A stretch of 64,000 nucleotides of DNA from Promethearchaeota archaeon (GCA_016839705.1 JAEOTR010000084.1:1-64000); one strand, 5' to 3'. Counted from the stretch's first letter, positions 54,789 to 62,897 are shown. Translations and numbers: made by a program. The notes: generated by a model not told the origin, from the sequence alone.

Positions 54789-54895
54789 AATAAAAAGCAA
54801 AATTTTATTTTTTATCTCTCCTTTTGATTTTTATTAAAAAGAAATAAAGATAATATTACTTTTTAGATAATATCAAATTTGAAAAAAGGTTCAAA

Positions 54896-55249
54896 ATGTC
54901 CCTAAATATTGAGATTAAAGAGGAAAAGAAAAATCCCCTAATAGATAGAATAGAAGTGACATTTATAATAGATCATTTCCAGCAGGGAACCCCAAATAGA
55001 TTAGAAGTGAAAAAAAAAATAGCTGCAATGCAAGGTTCTGATGAAAAATTAACTATTATTAAATCCCTGAACACTCATTTCGGTAGATCTTCTACCCAGG
55101 GAGTTGCTTATATTTATGATAATTCAAAAGAACTACAATTCTACGAACCTTTTCATATCCAAGTTCGAAATCTTAGAAAAGACAAGCGAACTGAAATAAT
55201 ACAGCTAAAGAAAAGAAAGGAATCTTATAAACATCTTTTTGAATATTAA
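54896..55249 (+). CDS. rps24e: Ribosomal protein S24e
   Basis: 117 residues. 'NPLIDRIEVTFIIDH' and 'GTPNRLEVKKKIAAMQGSDE' are the S24e start. 'NTHFGRSSTQGVAYIYDN' is the family core motif. A component of the small ribosomal subunit. ATG with an AAGGTT SD. S27ae follows after 25 bases. Ordinary. Confidence 0.96.
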   Translation: MSLNIEIKEEKKNPLIDRIEVTFIIDHFQQGTPNRLEVKKKIAAMQGSDEKLTIIKSLNTHFGRSSTQGVAYIYDNSKELQFYEPFHIQVRNLRKDKRTEIIQLKKRKESYKHLFEY

Positions 55250-55274
55250 CAATTACAAAAATCATGGAATAAAA

Positions 55275-55493
55275 ATGGATGCATCAAAATATTATAAATT
55301 GGAAGGAGACAAGTTAGTACGAACTCATAGATCGTGCCCTAAGTGTGGACCAAGTTATTTTCTTGCAAACCACTATGACCGGTCGAGTTGTGGAAAATGT
55401 GGTTACACTGTATTTAAGAGAAAAGGAATTGCTAAAGGAAAAACCACTAGAAGGGCTCCTCGTAAACGTATGAAATCAATAGACGGGAGTTAA
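55275..55493 (+). CDS. rps27ae: Ribosomal protein S27ae
   Basis: 72 residues. 'YYKLEGDKLVRTHRSCPKCG' then 'SSCGKCGYTVFKRKG' gives the CX2C...CX2C zinc ribbon of S27ae. An in-frame ATG exists 12 codons upstream inside the S24e stop region. The ATG at 55275 gives the family length. In archaea the gene is not fused to ubiquitin, as here. Confidence 0.95.
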   Translation: MDASKYYKLEGDKLVRTHRSCPKCGPSYFLANHYDRSSCGKCGYTVFKRKGIAKGKTTRRAPRKRMKSIDGS

Positions 55494-55594
55494 TCTCAAA
55501 ATTTAAAGAAATCTAAAAAAAAATACCTCTTTAAACATATTGATTTTCATTTTAAAAAATTTTAGATTTCAATAAGGAAAATACGGCGAAATTA

Positions 55595-56605
55595 ATGCAA
55601 AAATATTGTTTGGGTATTGAAAGTACTGCACACACATTTGGAATAGGAATTGTTGATTTTGAAGGAATAGTTCATAGTTTGATAAACGATATCTTTATAC
55701 CCGAAGAAGGAGGACTCCATCCTGCTTTAGTACGTGAACAACATTTAAATAATTTTAAAACGGTAATAATTAAAGCACTCAAAGAGTCAGAATTATCAAT
55801 AAAAGATATAGATCTAATTGCTTTCAGTCAAAGTCCTGGATTAGGACCTGTTCTAAAAATTGGAGCTTTAATTGCTCGAATGTTAAGCCAAGTTCTAAAC
55901 ATTCCACTTGTAGGTGTAAATCATTGTATAGCTCATGTAGAAATTGGACGTTTAATGTGTAAAATTGATGATCCCCTTACTTTATATGTATCTGGAGGTA
56001 ATACTATTGTCAGTGCTTTTGAATCTGATAGATATCAAATTTTTGGAGAAACACTTGATTTAGCTGTTGGGAATATGATTGATTCCTTTGCTCGAGATGC
56101 GGGACTAAGTCATCCTGGGGGTCCAAAGATCGAGAAACTGGCGCTAAAATCAGATAAATATCTTCCATTGCCTTATACTGTCAAAGGTATGGATTTATCA
56201 TTTTCAGGACTATATACGGCATCAAAAAGATTATTAGAATCTCAAGACTTTAATGTTAAGTATAACTTAAATGACGTCGCTCGATCTCTTCAAGAAACCG
56301 CTTTTTCTATGCTTGTTGAAGTTACTGAACGAGCTCTTGCACACACAGAGAAGAAAGAAGTGTTATTAACAGGAGGTGTAGCAGCAAATAAAAGATTGCA
56401 ACAAATGGTTCATTCTATTAGTAACGAGCATGGAGCAAGATTCGCAGTAGTTCCTTTAAAGTATGCAGGAGATAATGGAGCCATGATAGCTTGGGCGGGA
56501 ATATTACGATATCAGTCTGAAGGTGAGCATGAAATAGGCAATACAATAATCAAACCAAAAGAGAGAATGGATTATATCAAAATTCCTTGGAGGTCAGGGG
56601 ATTAA
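55595..56605 (+). CDS. kae1: KEOPS subunit Kae1 (tRNA threonylcarbamoyltransferase)
   Basis: 336 residues. It starts 'YCLGIESTAHTFGIGIVDFE' (phosphate 1 motif). The metal-binding HxxxH is 'VNHCIAHVEIGR' near 107-118. 'YVSGGNTIV' and 'LTGGVAANKRL' are further nucleotide motifs. It forms t6A37 on ANN-decoding tRNAs. It ends one base before bud32, which suggests coupled translation. Confidence 0.97.
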   Translation: MQKYCLGIESTAHTFGIGIVDFEGIVHSLINDIFIPEEGGLHPALVREQHLNNFKTVIIKALKESELSIKDIDLIAFSQSPGLGPVLKIGALIARMLSQVLNIPLVGVNHCIAHVEIGRLMCKIDDPLTLYVSGGNTIVSAFESDRYQIFGETLDLAVGNMIDSFARDAGLSHPGGPKIEKLALKSDKYLPLPYTVKGMDLSFSGLYTASKRLLESQDFNVKYNLNDVARSLQETAFSMLVEVTERALAHTEKKEVLLTGGVAANKRLQQMVHSISNEHGARFAVVPLKYAGDNGAMIAWAGILRYQSEGEHEIGNTIIKPKERMDYIKIPWRSGD

Positions 56606-56606
56606 G

Positions 56607-57278
56607 ATGAGTTCTGAAATAACTACAGAAAAACTTATCCATAAGGGTGCTGAAGCAAGTTTATTCTATGGTCATTGGTTTGGTAGAAACGTAATTTTTA
56701 AGCATCGAATTCCTAAAAAATATAGACTAGAAGAACTCGATAAAAAAATTCGAAGCGAGAGAACATTAAACGAAGGAAAAGCACTGATAAAGGTAAAAGG
56801 TTATGGATTAAATGTACCTCAAATTTACGAAATTGACACCCAGAATTCTATTCTCATCATGAAATATATCGAAGGAAAAAAATTGAAAAATATCTTAGAA
56901 AGCCTTAGTAAAAATAAAAAAGAAAAATATTTTAAGAAAATTGGTCGAGACATCGCAGTTTTACATAAGAATGGACATATTCACGGCGACATAACTACAA
57001 GTAATTTAATCGTTACAGATGAAGAAGAAATATTCCTCATCGATTTTGGACTACATGAATATTCTGATACAATAGAAGATAAAAGCGTTGATCTTCATCT
57101 TTTCAAGAGGGTCTTGATTTCTAGTCATGGTGATGATTTTGAATTCTGCTTTAATGCCTTCCTTGAGGGTTATAAGTCTGAATATGAGATTATCAACAAA
57201 ACAGATTGTGATCAGATTATTAAAAACATTAATGCAATAGAGTCAAGAGGTAGGTATGTAAAACCAGAGGATAGATAA
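56607..57278 (+). CDS. bud32: KEOPS subunit Bud32 kinase
   Basis: 223 residues. A minimal kinase fold: 'KGAEASLFYG' (P-loop), 'HGDITTSNLI' (catalytic loop; Asp near 133) and 'LIDFGLHEYS' (metal-binding DFG). It is the regulatory ATPase of Kae1. Kae1 and Bud32 are separate genes here, as opposed to the fused version in some archaea. Confidence 0.97.
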   Translation: MSSEITTEKLIHKGAEASLFYGHWFGRNVIFKHRIPKKYRLEELDKKIRSERTLNEGKALIKVKGYGLNVPQIYEIDTQNSILIMKYIEGKKLKNILESLSKNKKEKYFKKIGRDIAVLHKNGHIHGDITTSNLIVTDEEEIFLIDFGLHEYSDTIEDKSVDLHLFKRVLISSHGDDFEFCFNAFLEGYKSEYEIINKTDCDQIIKNINAIESRGRYVKPEDR

Positions 57279-57664
57279 TATGGTAAAATCCTCATATAAG
57301 AGATTTGAATTTATCTAGAAAATAGTATATTTTTGTTTTAAAAGGTAGATTTATTCTAAAAAGAGGAAATATAAAAGAAATGATGATTTTTTAATAAGAA
57401 TAAAATTTTTTCAGTCACTCATTTATTTATTCATATAAAATGTTCATCTAAATAGTTAAACATTTAAAATAATGTATATCTGGTATAGAATACTTTAAAT
57501 ACTTTAAATAGAGACAAATAACTTTATAAATTTATTTTACTTATACTATATTAGTGGAAAAGAGTGAATAACAGTAAGGGCAAAGCATATATCTGCGTTT
57601 CTTATTCACATTTTGATTTTTTATAAAAATAGTTTTCAACTCTAGATTACTTGGAGTAAATCTA
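57279..57664. other. AT-rich intergenic region before RHH gene
   Basis: 386 bases without a gene. AT-rich with a TATA-like stretch near 57520-57535. Contains the inverted repeat at 57564-57609 (separate entry), about 56 bases ahead of the RHH gene. No tRNA-like folding was recognised. Confidence 0.5.
57564..57609. repeat. Inverted repeat upstream of the RHH gene
   Basis: GTGAATAA (57564-57571) and its perfect complement TTATTCAC (57602-57609) enclose 30 bases. They could form a hairpin in RNA or two half-sites for the ribbon-helix-helix protein encoded just downstream. The spacing of 30 bases is close to three helical turns, which suits paired half-sites on one DNA face (inference). Confidence 0.55.
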
Positions 57665-57868
57665 ATGACAGACATGAAGAAAAAGAAACCTAAGATGATC
57701 AATATTACAATAAACATACCGGAAATTTATGATGAAAATATTCAGAATCTTATTAAAAAAAAAATTGTACCAAGTCGATCTGAAGCTATAAGAATTGCCC
57801 TTAGAGAATTTTTACACAATGAGTATAAGAACTTAAAATTACTTGGCTTTTTTGAAAATACTTCTTAG
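57665..57868 (+). CDS. Ribbon-helix-helix (CopG/NikR-like) DNA-binding protein
   Basis: 67 residues. 'MINITINIPEIYDENIQNLI' gives the DNA-reading ribbon and 'VPSRSEAIRIALREFLHNE' the two helices of an RHH domain. The N-terminus is Lys-rich. It is probably a dimeric repressor. No toxin gene is adjacent on either side. The inverted repeat upstream suggests autoregulation. Confidence 0.88.
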   Translation: MTDMKKKKPKMINITINIPEIYDENIQNLIKKKIVPSRSEAIRIALREFLHNEYKNLKLLGFFENTS

Positions 57869-58003
57869 TCTTTTAATCTACTCATATTAAGCTTCCTTTA
57901 AAGTAAGATGTCTTATTTTATGTTTATTTTTGATAAGTTAAAATTAAAAACACTATTTTATTTAGTTTTACTATACAAATTTTAAACTAATGAGAGAAAC
58001 TCC

Positions 58004-58606
58004 ATGAAATTATTTACTATATATGAAAATGGTGTTCTAAAGAAAATTGATAAAGTAGACTTTAACGATAAGAAAGTTTATCTGATTGATGATTTTAAAG
58101 TTTATTATTTATGGTTTGGTTCACACTGCTCTGAGAAGAAGAAAGAATTCGGAAAAAAAAGAGCAAAAGATCTAAATAATAAACGTAAATCCCCCGCTAA
58201 AATTCAAATTATTCATCAAAATAAGGAGTATGGAGCCTTTCTGGCTATTATGGATATCTTAAAGGAAGGATTAAACAGTGAGGATTCTAGAATAAAAAGA
58301 GACGAATTAGTTTTTGAGTTAGAAGAAACACTAGAACTTATTGATGCGGGATTAGAATTGGATTTAGAAGCCGAGATAACTCTAAAGGCCCACAAACTAT
58401 CACAAGAAGGAATATCATATGAAGATTTATCTAAGCGACTAGCAGAAACACAACTAATTCTCTTAAAGGGAAAAGAAAAGCCTTTAGAAAGTGAAATTAA
58501 GAAAAAAACTGAAGAGATACTAAATTCTTCTTCTACGTTTGAGGAATTGGCCTGGCTTGTATCAGAACTTGAAATTTTAATTATAAAAAAACAATTGAAA
58601 CAGTAA
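58004..58606 (+). CDS. Gelsolin-like domain protein
   Basis: 200 residues. Residues ~22-90 follow the gelsolin domain plan: 'KVYLIDDFKVYYLWFGSHCS' (LD...W.G strand pair), 'EKKKEFGKKRAKDL' (the long helix) and 'AKIQIIHQNKEYGAFLAIMD' (the closing strand and 'E-x-x-x-F' edge). A charged, helical C-terminal half (110-200) follows, with no second gelsolin domain evident. Asgard archaea are known to encode gelsolin-like actin regulators; this seems to be a single-domain version. No actin gene is in the window. It is convergent with rps28e. Confidence 0.75.
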   Translation: MKLFTIYENGVLKKIDKVDFNDKKVYLIDDFKVYYLWFGSHCSEKKKEFGKKRAKDLNNKRKSPAKIQIIHQNKEYGAFLAIMDILKEGLNSEDSRIKRDELVFELEETLELIDAGLELDLEAEITLKAHKLSQEGISYEDLSKRLAETQLILLKGKEKPLESEIKKKTEEILNSSSTFEELAWLVSELEILIIKKQLKQ

Positions 58607-58658
58607 TGAATTACTAAGTGAGGTTCAATCTATATTTAAATTATAGCCGTCTTTGTTT

Positions 58659-58901
58659 TTATCTTCTTGTTCGAATTTTTCTTGCTTCCCGTTCTACTTC
58701 TCTTAAAATTACAACATCATTCATTTTAATAGGCCCCTTGACATTACGAGTTAAGATTCGATTTTTATCTGGTCCATCTAAGATCCGAACCTTAATTTGT
58801 GTTATTTCTCCTGTAAGACCAGTTCGACCAATTATTTGAATAACCTGAGCTGGTGTAGACTGATCTTTAACTGAAACCTTAGATTTATCTAATTTTACTA
58901 T
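58659..58901 (-). CDS. rps28e: Ribosomal protein S28e (ATA start)
   Basis: 80 residues. '[20 protein letters not shown]' then '[20 protein letters not shown]' and '[19 protein letters not shown]' match S28e throughout, ending 'RKIRTRR'. The start is ATA at 58899-58901, 6 bases after TTGGTGA. No ATG, GTG or TTG exists in frame at the N-terminus, so ordinary gene callers miss this gene. It follows rpl7ae by 19 bases. Confidence 0.93.
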   Translation of the reverse strand: MVKLDKSKVSVKDQSTPAQVIQIIGRTGLTGEITQIKVRILDGPDKNRILTRNVKGPIKMNDVVILREVEREARKIRTRR

Positions 58902-58907
58902 GATTAT

Positions 58908-58914
58908 TCACCAA
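58908..58914 (-). promoter_or_regulatory. Shine-Dalgarno site of rps28e
   Basis: TTGGTGA on the minus strand, located 6 bases before the ATA start of rps28e and just after the rpl7ae stop. Confidence 0.75.
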
Positions 58915-58920
58915 GTTGTT

Positions 58921-59292
58921 CTATTTTTTTATTTCTTCCAAATTCTTAATTACATCATTTAAAATACCATCATTTCCGGTTCCAACGTTTTCTATAGCTA
59001 TAGCACTTGCTGATACATTAATTCTAGCAGTATTACCAAGCTCTTTCTTTGTTGTTAAATAACCATAAGGAATACCTTTTTCTTCGCACAATAATGGTAT
59101 GTGGAATAATATCTCTGGGGGACTAACATCTTCAGCCATGATAACGATTTTAGCTTGTACTCTTTCGATTGATTTAGTAACTTCATTCATCCCTTTTCGT
59201 AATTTAGAATCTCTAGTCTCTGCGATTTTACTTAAGGCATTCTTAAGCTGATTTTTTAATTTATCCGGAATTTTAAATTTAATATATGAAAT
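58921..59292 (-). CDS. rpl7ae: Ribosomal protein L7Ae (ATT start)
   Basis: 123 residues from ATT 59292: 'SYIKFKIPDKLKNQLKNAL', then 'LRKGMNEVTKSIERVQAKIV' with the kink-turn recognition motif, and 'AEDVSPPEILFHIPLLCEEK'. It binds K-turn RNA in the ribosome, box C/D and H/ACA particles and RNase P. 123 residues is the family length. The next in-frame ATG (59190) would remove 34 conserved residues. The SD is AAGGAGAT, 8 bases upstream. Operon with rps28e. Confidence 0.93.
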   Translation of the reverse strand: MSYIKFKIPDKLKNQLKNALSKIAETRDSKLRKGMNEVTKSIERVQAKIVIMAEDVSPPEILFHIPLLCEEKGIPYGYLTTKKELGNTARINVSASAIAIENVGTGNDGILNDVIKNLEEIKK

Positions 59293-59300
59293 ATTTAATC

Positions 59301-59308
59301 ATCTCCTT
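59301..59308 (-). promoter_or_regulatory. Shine-Dalgarno site of rpl7ae
   Basis: AAGGAGAT on the minus strand, 8 bases before the ATT start of rpl7ae. It is among the strongest SD sequences in the window. Confidence 0.75.
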
Positions 59309-59439
59309 CAAATATACATTAATATATTTTCATAAATCATCGATATTCGATACACTTTTTAATACAAGATTAAAGATAAAATTTGTCATTTGGGACAAAA
59401 AGCCTAAAAATTTTTCTTTATATACTCTTGAGGGATTAA

Positions 59440-59583
59440 GTGATAAACATTCCAAATAATTGTGAATTTATCATGAAAGTTAGTCTGAAAAAATTAAAAG
59501 GATTAAAAAAAATTAATAATTTATTTGCACTTATAATTTGGCTAGGGTTATTAACAGAAGCAATTATCTGTATGTGGATTTGA
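59440..59583 (+). CDS. Possible small membrane protein
   Basis: 47 residues from GTG 59440, six bases after GAGG (36 from the in-frame ATG at 59474). A Lys-rich start ('KVSLKKLKGLKK') leads into a single hydrophobic helix ('NLFALIIWLGLLTEAIICMW'), so a one-pass membrane peptide with positive-inside topology. A TATA-like CTTTATATA (59416-59424) lies very close upstream. There is no homolog known to me; it may be chance. Confidence 0.3.
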   Translation: MINIPNNCEFIMKVSLKKLKGLKKINNLFALIIWLGLLTEAIICMWI

Positions 59584-59688
59584 GAAATGGAAAAACTTAT
59601 TTTTAATGAATTACTTGATAACATACATTTAGAATAATTCTAATTTTATTATCAAATCTATTAAATACATAAAGCAAATTAACCCAAA

Positions 59689-59698
59689 GGAGGAGATG
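59689..59698 (+). promoter_or_regulatory. Shine-Dalgarno site of rpo10
   Basis: GGAGGAGATG ends 4 bases before the ATA start of rpo10 (the GGAGG core ends 9 bases before). The ATG inside it is out of frame. Confidence 0.75.
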
Positions 59699-59702
59699 TA
59701 TC

Positions 59703-59903
59703 ATAATTATACCGATCCGCTGCTTTTCATGCGGAAAATTAATAGCTCATATTTACGAGCCTTATTTGGAGCTTTTGGAGAAAGGTGAATCATCCGAAAA
59801 AGCCTTTAAAGAATTAGGGATTGAAAGGTTCTGTTGTAAAAGAATGGTGGTTAGCCACGTGGATTTAATAGATGAGTTACTTAAATTTCCACGCTTGCAA
59901 TAA
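59703..59903 (+). CDS. rpo10: RNA polymerase subunit Rpo10 (RpoN/Rpb10), ATA start
   Basis: 66 residues. After the ATA the protein reads 'IIPIRCFSCGKLIAHIYEPY', the Rpb10 start, where M-I-I-P-x-R-C is nearly invariant. 'ERFCCKRMVVSHVDLIDELL' follows with the CC pair. C6, C9, C43 and C44 bind zinc. The subunit lies in the Rpo3/10/11/12 platform. It has no ATG, GTG or TTG start and so is missed by routine gene callers. It is convergent with rpl24e. Confidence 0.95.
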   Translation: MIIPIRCFSCGKLIAHIYEPYLELLEKGESSEKAFKELGIERFCCKRMVVSHVDLIDELLKFPRLQ

Positions 59904-59917
59904 TTTTTTCTTTTTTT
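59904..59917 (+). terminator. Oligo-T terminator after rpo10
   Basis: Six T and seven T separated by a single C directly after the stop codon. Confidence 0.5.
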
Positions 59918-59951
59918 AAATATTAATAAGATTTAATTAGAATAAAATTTT

Positions 59952-60134
59952 CTATTCTTTTCCGTAATAAGCAGTCCATCTGGTCTTTCTTGCTTTTTTC
60001 TTAAATATCAACATTGATTTTTTACACTTATTAGTACAAAAATTTAGAATTGTACCGTCTCTTCTAATAAACATAATTCCACGACCAATCGGTATGTCAT
60101 ACCCACAAAATGAGCAACGCTTGACTTTTGCCAT
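59952..60134 (-). CDS. rpl24e: Ribosomal protein L24e
   Basis: 60 residues. 'RCSFCGYDIPIGRGIMFIRR' then 'LNFCTNKCKKSMLIFKKKAR' gives the zinc ribbon and the tail of L24e. ATG with a GGATGA SD. It follows rps6e by 22 bases and is convergent with rpo10. In many archaea L24e lies next to L7Ae and S28e; here rpo10 interrupts that run on the opposite strand. Confidence 0.95.
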   Translation of the reverse strand: MAKVKRCSFCGYDIPIGRGIMFIRRDGTILNFCTNKCKKSMLIFKKKARKTRWTAYYGKE

Positions 60135-60156
60135 ATTATATCATCCTAATATTTGA

Positions 60157-60561
60157 TTATTCTTTTTCTTTCTTAAAGAGTTCGGCTTCTCCGTATTTCA
60201 TAACCTTTAAATTGATTAAAGTCATATCAGATGTGACTTCATTGCCTCGTACTGTTTTTCTCCTCTTTTCCCCTTGCCTTCTTGGTTTGTATCCAATACC
60301 ACGTTTGGAAACAAGAATTTTCTTTTTCACAGGCCCATGAACATCTTTTCTCATTGGAAAGCCACTTGAATCACTTCCACCTGTAATTTCAAACTCATAG
60401 TTAGGAAATCCGATTAAACCTCCCTTAATGATCTCGCCCATTTTCATACCTTCAAATCGAAATTTTTTTTCATCGATCTCAATAAGTTTAGTCATTCCTT
60501 TTCCAGAGCCTTCCTTTCCACCACTAATATTTAGCTTGTAAACAATTTTTTCCGAAGACAC
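60157..60561 (-). CDS. rps6e: Ribosomal protein S6e
   Basis: 134 residues from GTG 60561. 'VYKLNISGGKEGSGKGMTKL', 'LIGFPNYEFEITGGSDSSGF' and 'PMRKDVHGPVKKKILVSKR' are the S6e core. The 'RRQGEKRRKTVRGNEVTSDM' stretch is the family end. An in-frame ATC directly precedes the GTG, and no clear SD lies upstream, so the exact start is uncertain. First gene of the rps6e-rpl24e pair. Confidence 0.94.
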   Translation of the reverse strand: MSSEKIVYKLNISGGKEGSGKGMTKLIEIDEKKFRFEGMKMGEIIKGGLIGFPNYEFEITGGSDSSGFPMRKDVHGPVKKKILVSKRGIGYKPRRQGEKRRKTVRGNEVTSDMTLINLKVMKYGEAELFKKEKE

Positions 60562-60733
60562 GATACATCATATTCGAACTTGAAAAAATAAGATTAACTT
60601 CAGAAATGTATATTTTCATAAAAATTTTATGGATTAGGACTAGATTAATATTCTGAATTAATATATATAATGAAATTTATTTTAACAATAATTTCCTATA
60701 AAAATTATAGAAAATTTTCATGTATTATCTTTT

Positions 60734-61576
60734 ATGCAGATTTTTGAAGTAATTGAGCTGAAAGAGTTTCCTTTTATGGAAACAAGAGAAATTGTAGAGG
60801 GTACAACAGTTCGTGATATATTAAAAAATGGGTGCATTAATAGGGTATTTTTACTTGTTGATCACGATACGAAAAGAATTTTAATATATAATTGTCCCCA
60901 GAGTTCAATAAAAAAACAAATCTATGGTGGAATTTTAGCAGGAAAGTTCCGTCAACAATTAAAAGGGTTTTATAGAGTTTATCCCTTAAATATGTATTCC
61001 ACTACTGATAAAGAATTTCAAGAAATAATAGATAAACCATTGGGTCCTGGGAGAACAAAACCAATTGAGAAAGAAGATTTTTCAAAGCCAACACCAGACC
61101 GATTTATTGTTAATGTCTCAACCCAAAATCCGAATATGAAAAAAGCAATTGAATATATTTCTCAACTTCCAAAACAAGAAAATTTGGTTAGAAGATTTAT
61201 GATAATTGGAGGCCAAATTTTTACTGATGAAGAAATTACAGAAACTTTTCTTAAAGAGGAGAGACACATTATAAAACCTATAAAATTAGGACGATTGAAT
61301 AATGGTTTTACGTTCTTTAAAGATCATAATTATGCTACTAGACTAATAATAAAAGATCGCAAAATACAGGGAATTGAATTATATGTTGATAAAGATGACC
61401 AATCTCCTCCATTGGAATTGCAAATCCCAATAATTTATGAGGAAAAATTCAATAAACCAGGTTCGATTAAAACGTTAATAAATGCTTTTCAAATCCCAGA
61501 TAAAATGCCAGAAGAAACAGAAGTACAAAAAGAAAAGGATATTCTCTCAAAAGATGATTTTACTAATCAACCCTAA
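60734..61576 (+). CDS. Hypothetical protein, possibly gelsolin/ADF-like N-terminus
   Basis: 280 residues, not recognised as a named family. Residues ~36-95 show a gelsolin-like plan: 'RVFLLVDHDTKRILIYNCPQ', then a helix 'KKQIYGGILAGKFRQQLKG' and the strand 'FYRVYPLNM'. The rest has a second alpha/beta region ('FMIIGGQIFTDEEITETFLK', 'NGFTFFKDHNYATRLIIKDR') and a Pro/Glu/Lys-rich tail. The gene for a radical SAM enzyme overlaps its end by 23 bases. The gelsolin idea needs a structure prediction. Confidence 0.6.
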   Translation: MQIFEVIELKEFPFMETREIVEGTTVRDILKNGCINRVFLLVDHDTKRILIYNCPQSSIKKQIYGGILAGKFRQQLKGFYRVYPLNMYSTTDKEFQEIIDKPLGPGRTKPIEKEDFSKPTPDRFIVNVSTQNPNMKKAIEYISQLPKQENLVRRFMIIGGQIFTDEEITETFLKEERHIIKPIKLGRLNNGFTFFKDHNYATRLIIKDRKIQGIELYVDKDDQSPPLELQIPIIYEEKFNKPGSIKTLINAFQIPDKMPEETEVQKEKDILSKDDFTNQP

Positions 61577-62897
61577 AACTTCTAAAGTATCAGAAGTTCA
61601 AAGAGAATTTTTTAGAGAACCAAATTTGGGATTGCTATATTTAGCCGCAATATTAGATTTTAACAATATTTCTGTTGATATCTTAGATCTAGAGCAGTAT
61701 TTAGATTTTACAGATTTAGAAATAAAAGATATCATTAAGGAGAAGTCAAAAAATTACTCTATTTTTGGAATTACATCATTGACAAACACATTCCATCTAG
61801 CTCTTGATATCGCACGAATTATTAAAGGACAAAACAGGAACAGTTTCATTATGTTAGGTGGTCCACATGTCACATTTATGTATAATGAAATCTTGGAAAA
61901 TGATAAAAATTCAGAAAACTTAATCGATTTCATTTGTATTGGAGAAGCTGAAATTTCAATGCTTACATTAGTAAAAATCTTAGTCTCTCATAATCAAACC
62001 AACAAAAAATTAAACATTTATGAGGATAGATTAAAAAAGATTAAGGGACTAGCTTTCTATGATTCAAAAGGGAAGCTCAATGTGAATTTAGGGACCAATG
62101 AAATCGATCTAGAAAATTTACCCTTACCTGCTCGTTATAAATTATCTCAAGATTATTATTATTACACTATCGCTAACGTAATAGTTAATAGAGGATGCCC
62201 TAATCAATGCTCATTTTGTTCAAGACAAAAATTATTCAAAAAAACAAAAATCAGAAGTATTTCATCAATATTATCAGAGATAAGAGCAATTCAAGCCTTG
62301 CAAACGTACAAATACATAAACTTTTACGATAATATCAACATTAATAGTGCCTTCCTTAGAGAATTTTGCAACATGTTCATTGAAAATAAGATCGATATTC
62401 CTTGGGGTTGTGAAATTCGTGTGGATACCATAACTTTTGAAGAAGCTCGCTTGTTAAAATCGGCTGGTTGTATGCTTATAGCGACGGGTATAGAATCTGC
62501 TAGTATTGATGTACTCAATAAAAACTTTAAATTCCAGGAACCAGAAAAAGTAAAAAAAGGAATAGAAAATTTAAAAAAAAACAAGATTCCAATCCAAGCA
62601 TATTTTGTGTTAGGATTACCAGGCGAGACTGAAAAAACCTTTCAAAAAACGATTAATTATATTAAAAATTTACCTTTAGATGAAAATGATAAATTGAATT
62701 ACTTCGTAGCAACGCCCTATCCTGGATCTCGATTATGGGATGAAAAAAATCAATTTAATATAAATATTATAGAAACCAATTTTGCTAATTACGATTGCGA
62801 ACATTTGATTTTTGAAACAACAGAATTAAACCAAAGCAAGTTAGAAAATCTCTACCATACCGCAAAGGAAATAGAAAATCAATTTAATAGAAAATAG
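61554..62897 (+). CDS. B12-binding-domain radical SAM enzyme
   Basis: 447 residues from ATG 61554 (earlier in-frame starts lie within the previous gene and give an unnatural Lys-rich N-terminus). The N-terminal B12-binding-type domain is 'ILLINPKTSKVSEVQREFF', 'NLGLLYLAAILDFNNISVDI' and 'FIMLGGPHVTFM'. The radical SAM CX3CX2C is in 'NRGCPNQCSFCSRQ' near residue 215-226. 'GIESASIDVLNK' and 'YFVLGLPGETEKT' are the later motifs of the B12-radical SAM family. The reaction (methylation, ring change or other) is open. It overlaps the preceding gene by 23 bases, so the two are linked. Confidence 0.9.
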   Translation: MILLINPKTSKVSEVQREFFREPNLGLLYLAAILDFNNISVDILDLEQYLDFTDLEIKDIIKEKSKNYSIFGITSLTNTFHLALDIARIIKGQNRNSFIMLGGPHVTFMYNEILENDKNSENLIDFICIGEAEISMLTLVKILVSHNQTNKKLNIYEDRLKKIKGLAFYDSKGKLNVNLGTNEIDLENLPLPARYKLSQDYYYYTIANVIVNRGCPNQCSFCSRQKLFKKTKIRSISSILSEIRAIQALQTYKYINFYDNININSAFLREFCNMFIENKIDIPWGCEIRVDTITFEEARLLKSAGCMLIATGIESASIDVLNKNFKFQEPEKVKKGIENLKKNKIPIQAYFVLGLPGETEKTFQKTINYIKNLPLDENDKLNYFVATPYPGSRLWDEKNQFNINIIETNFANYDCEHLIFETTELNQSKLENLYHTAKEIENQFNRK

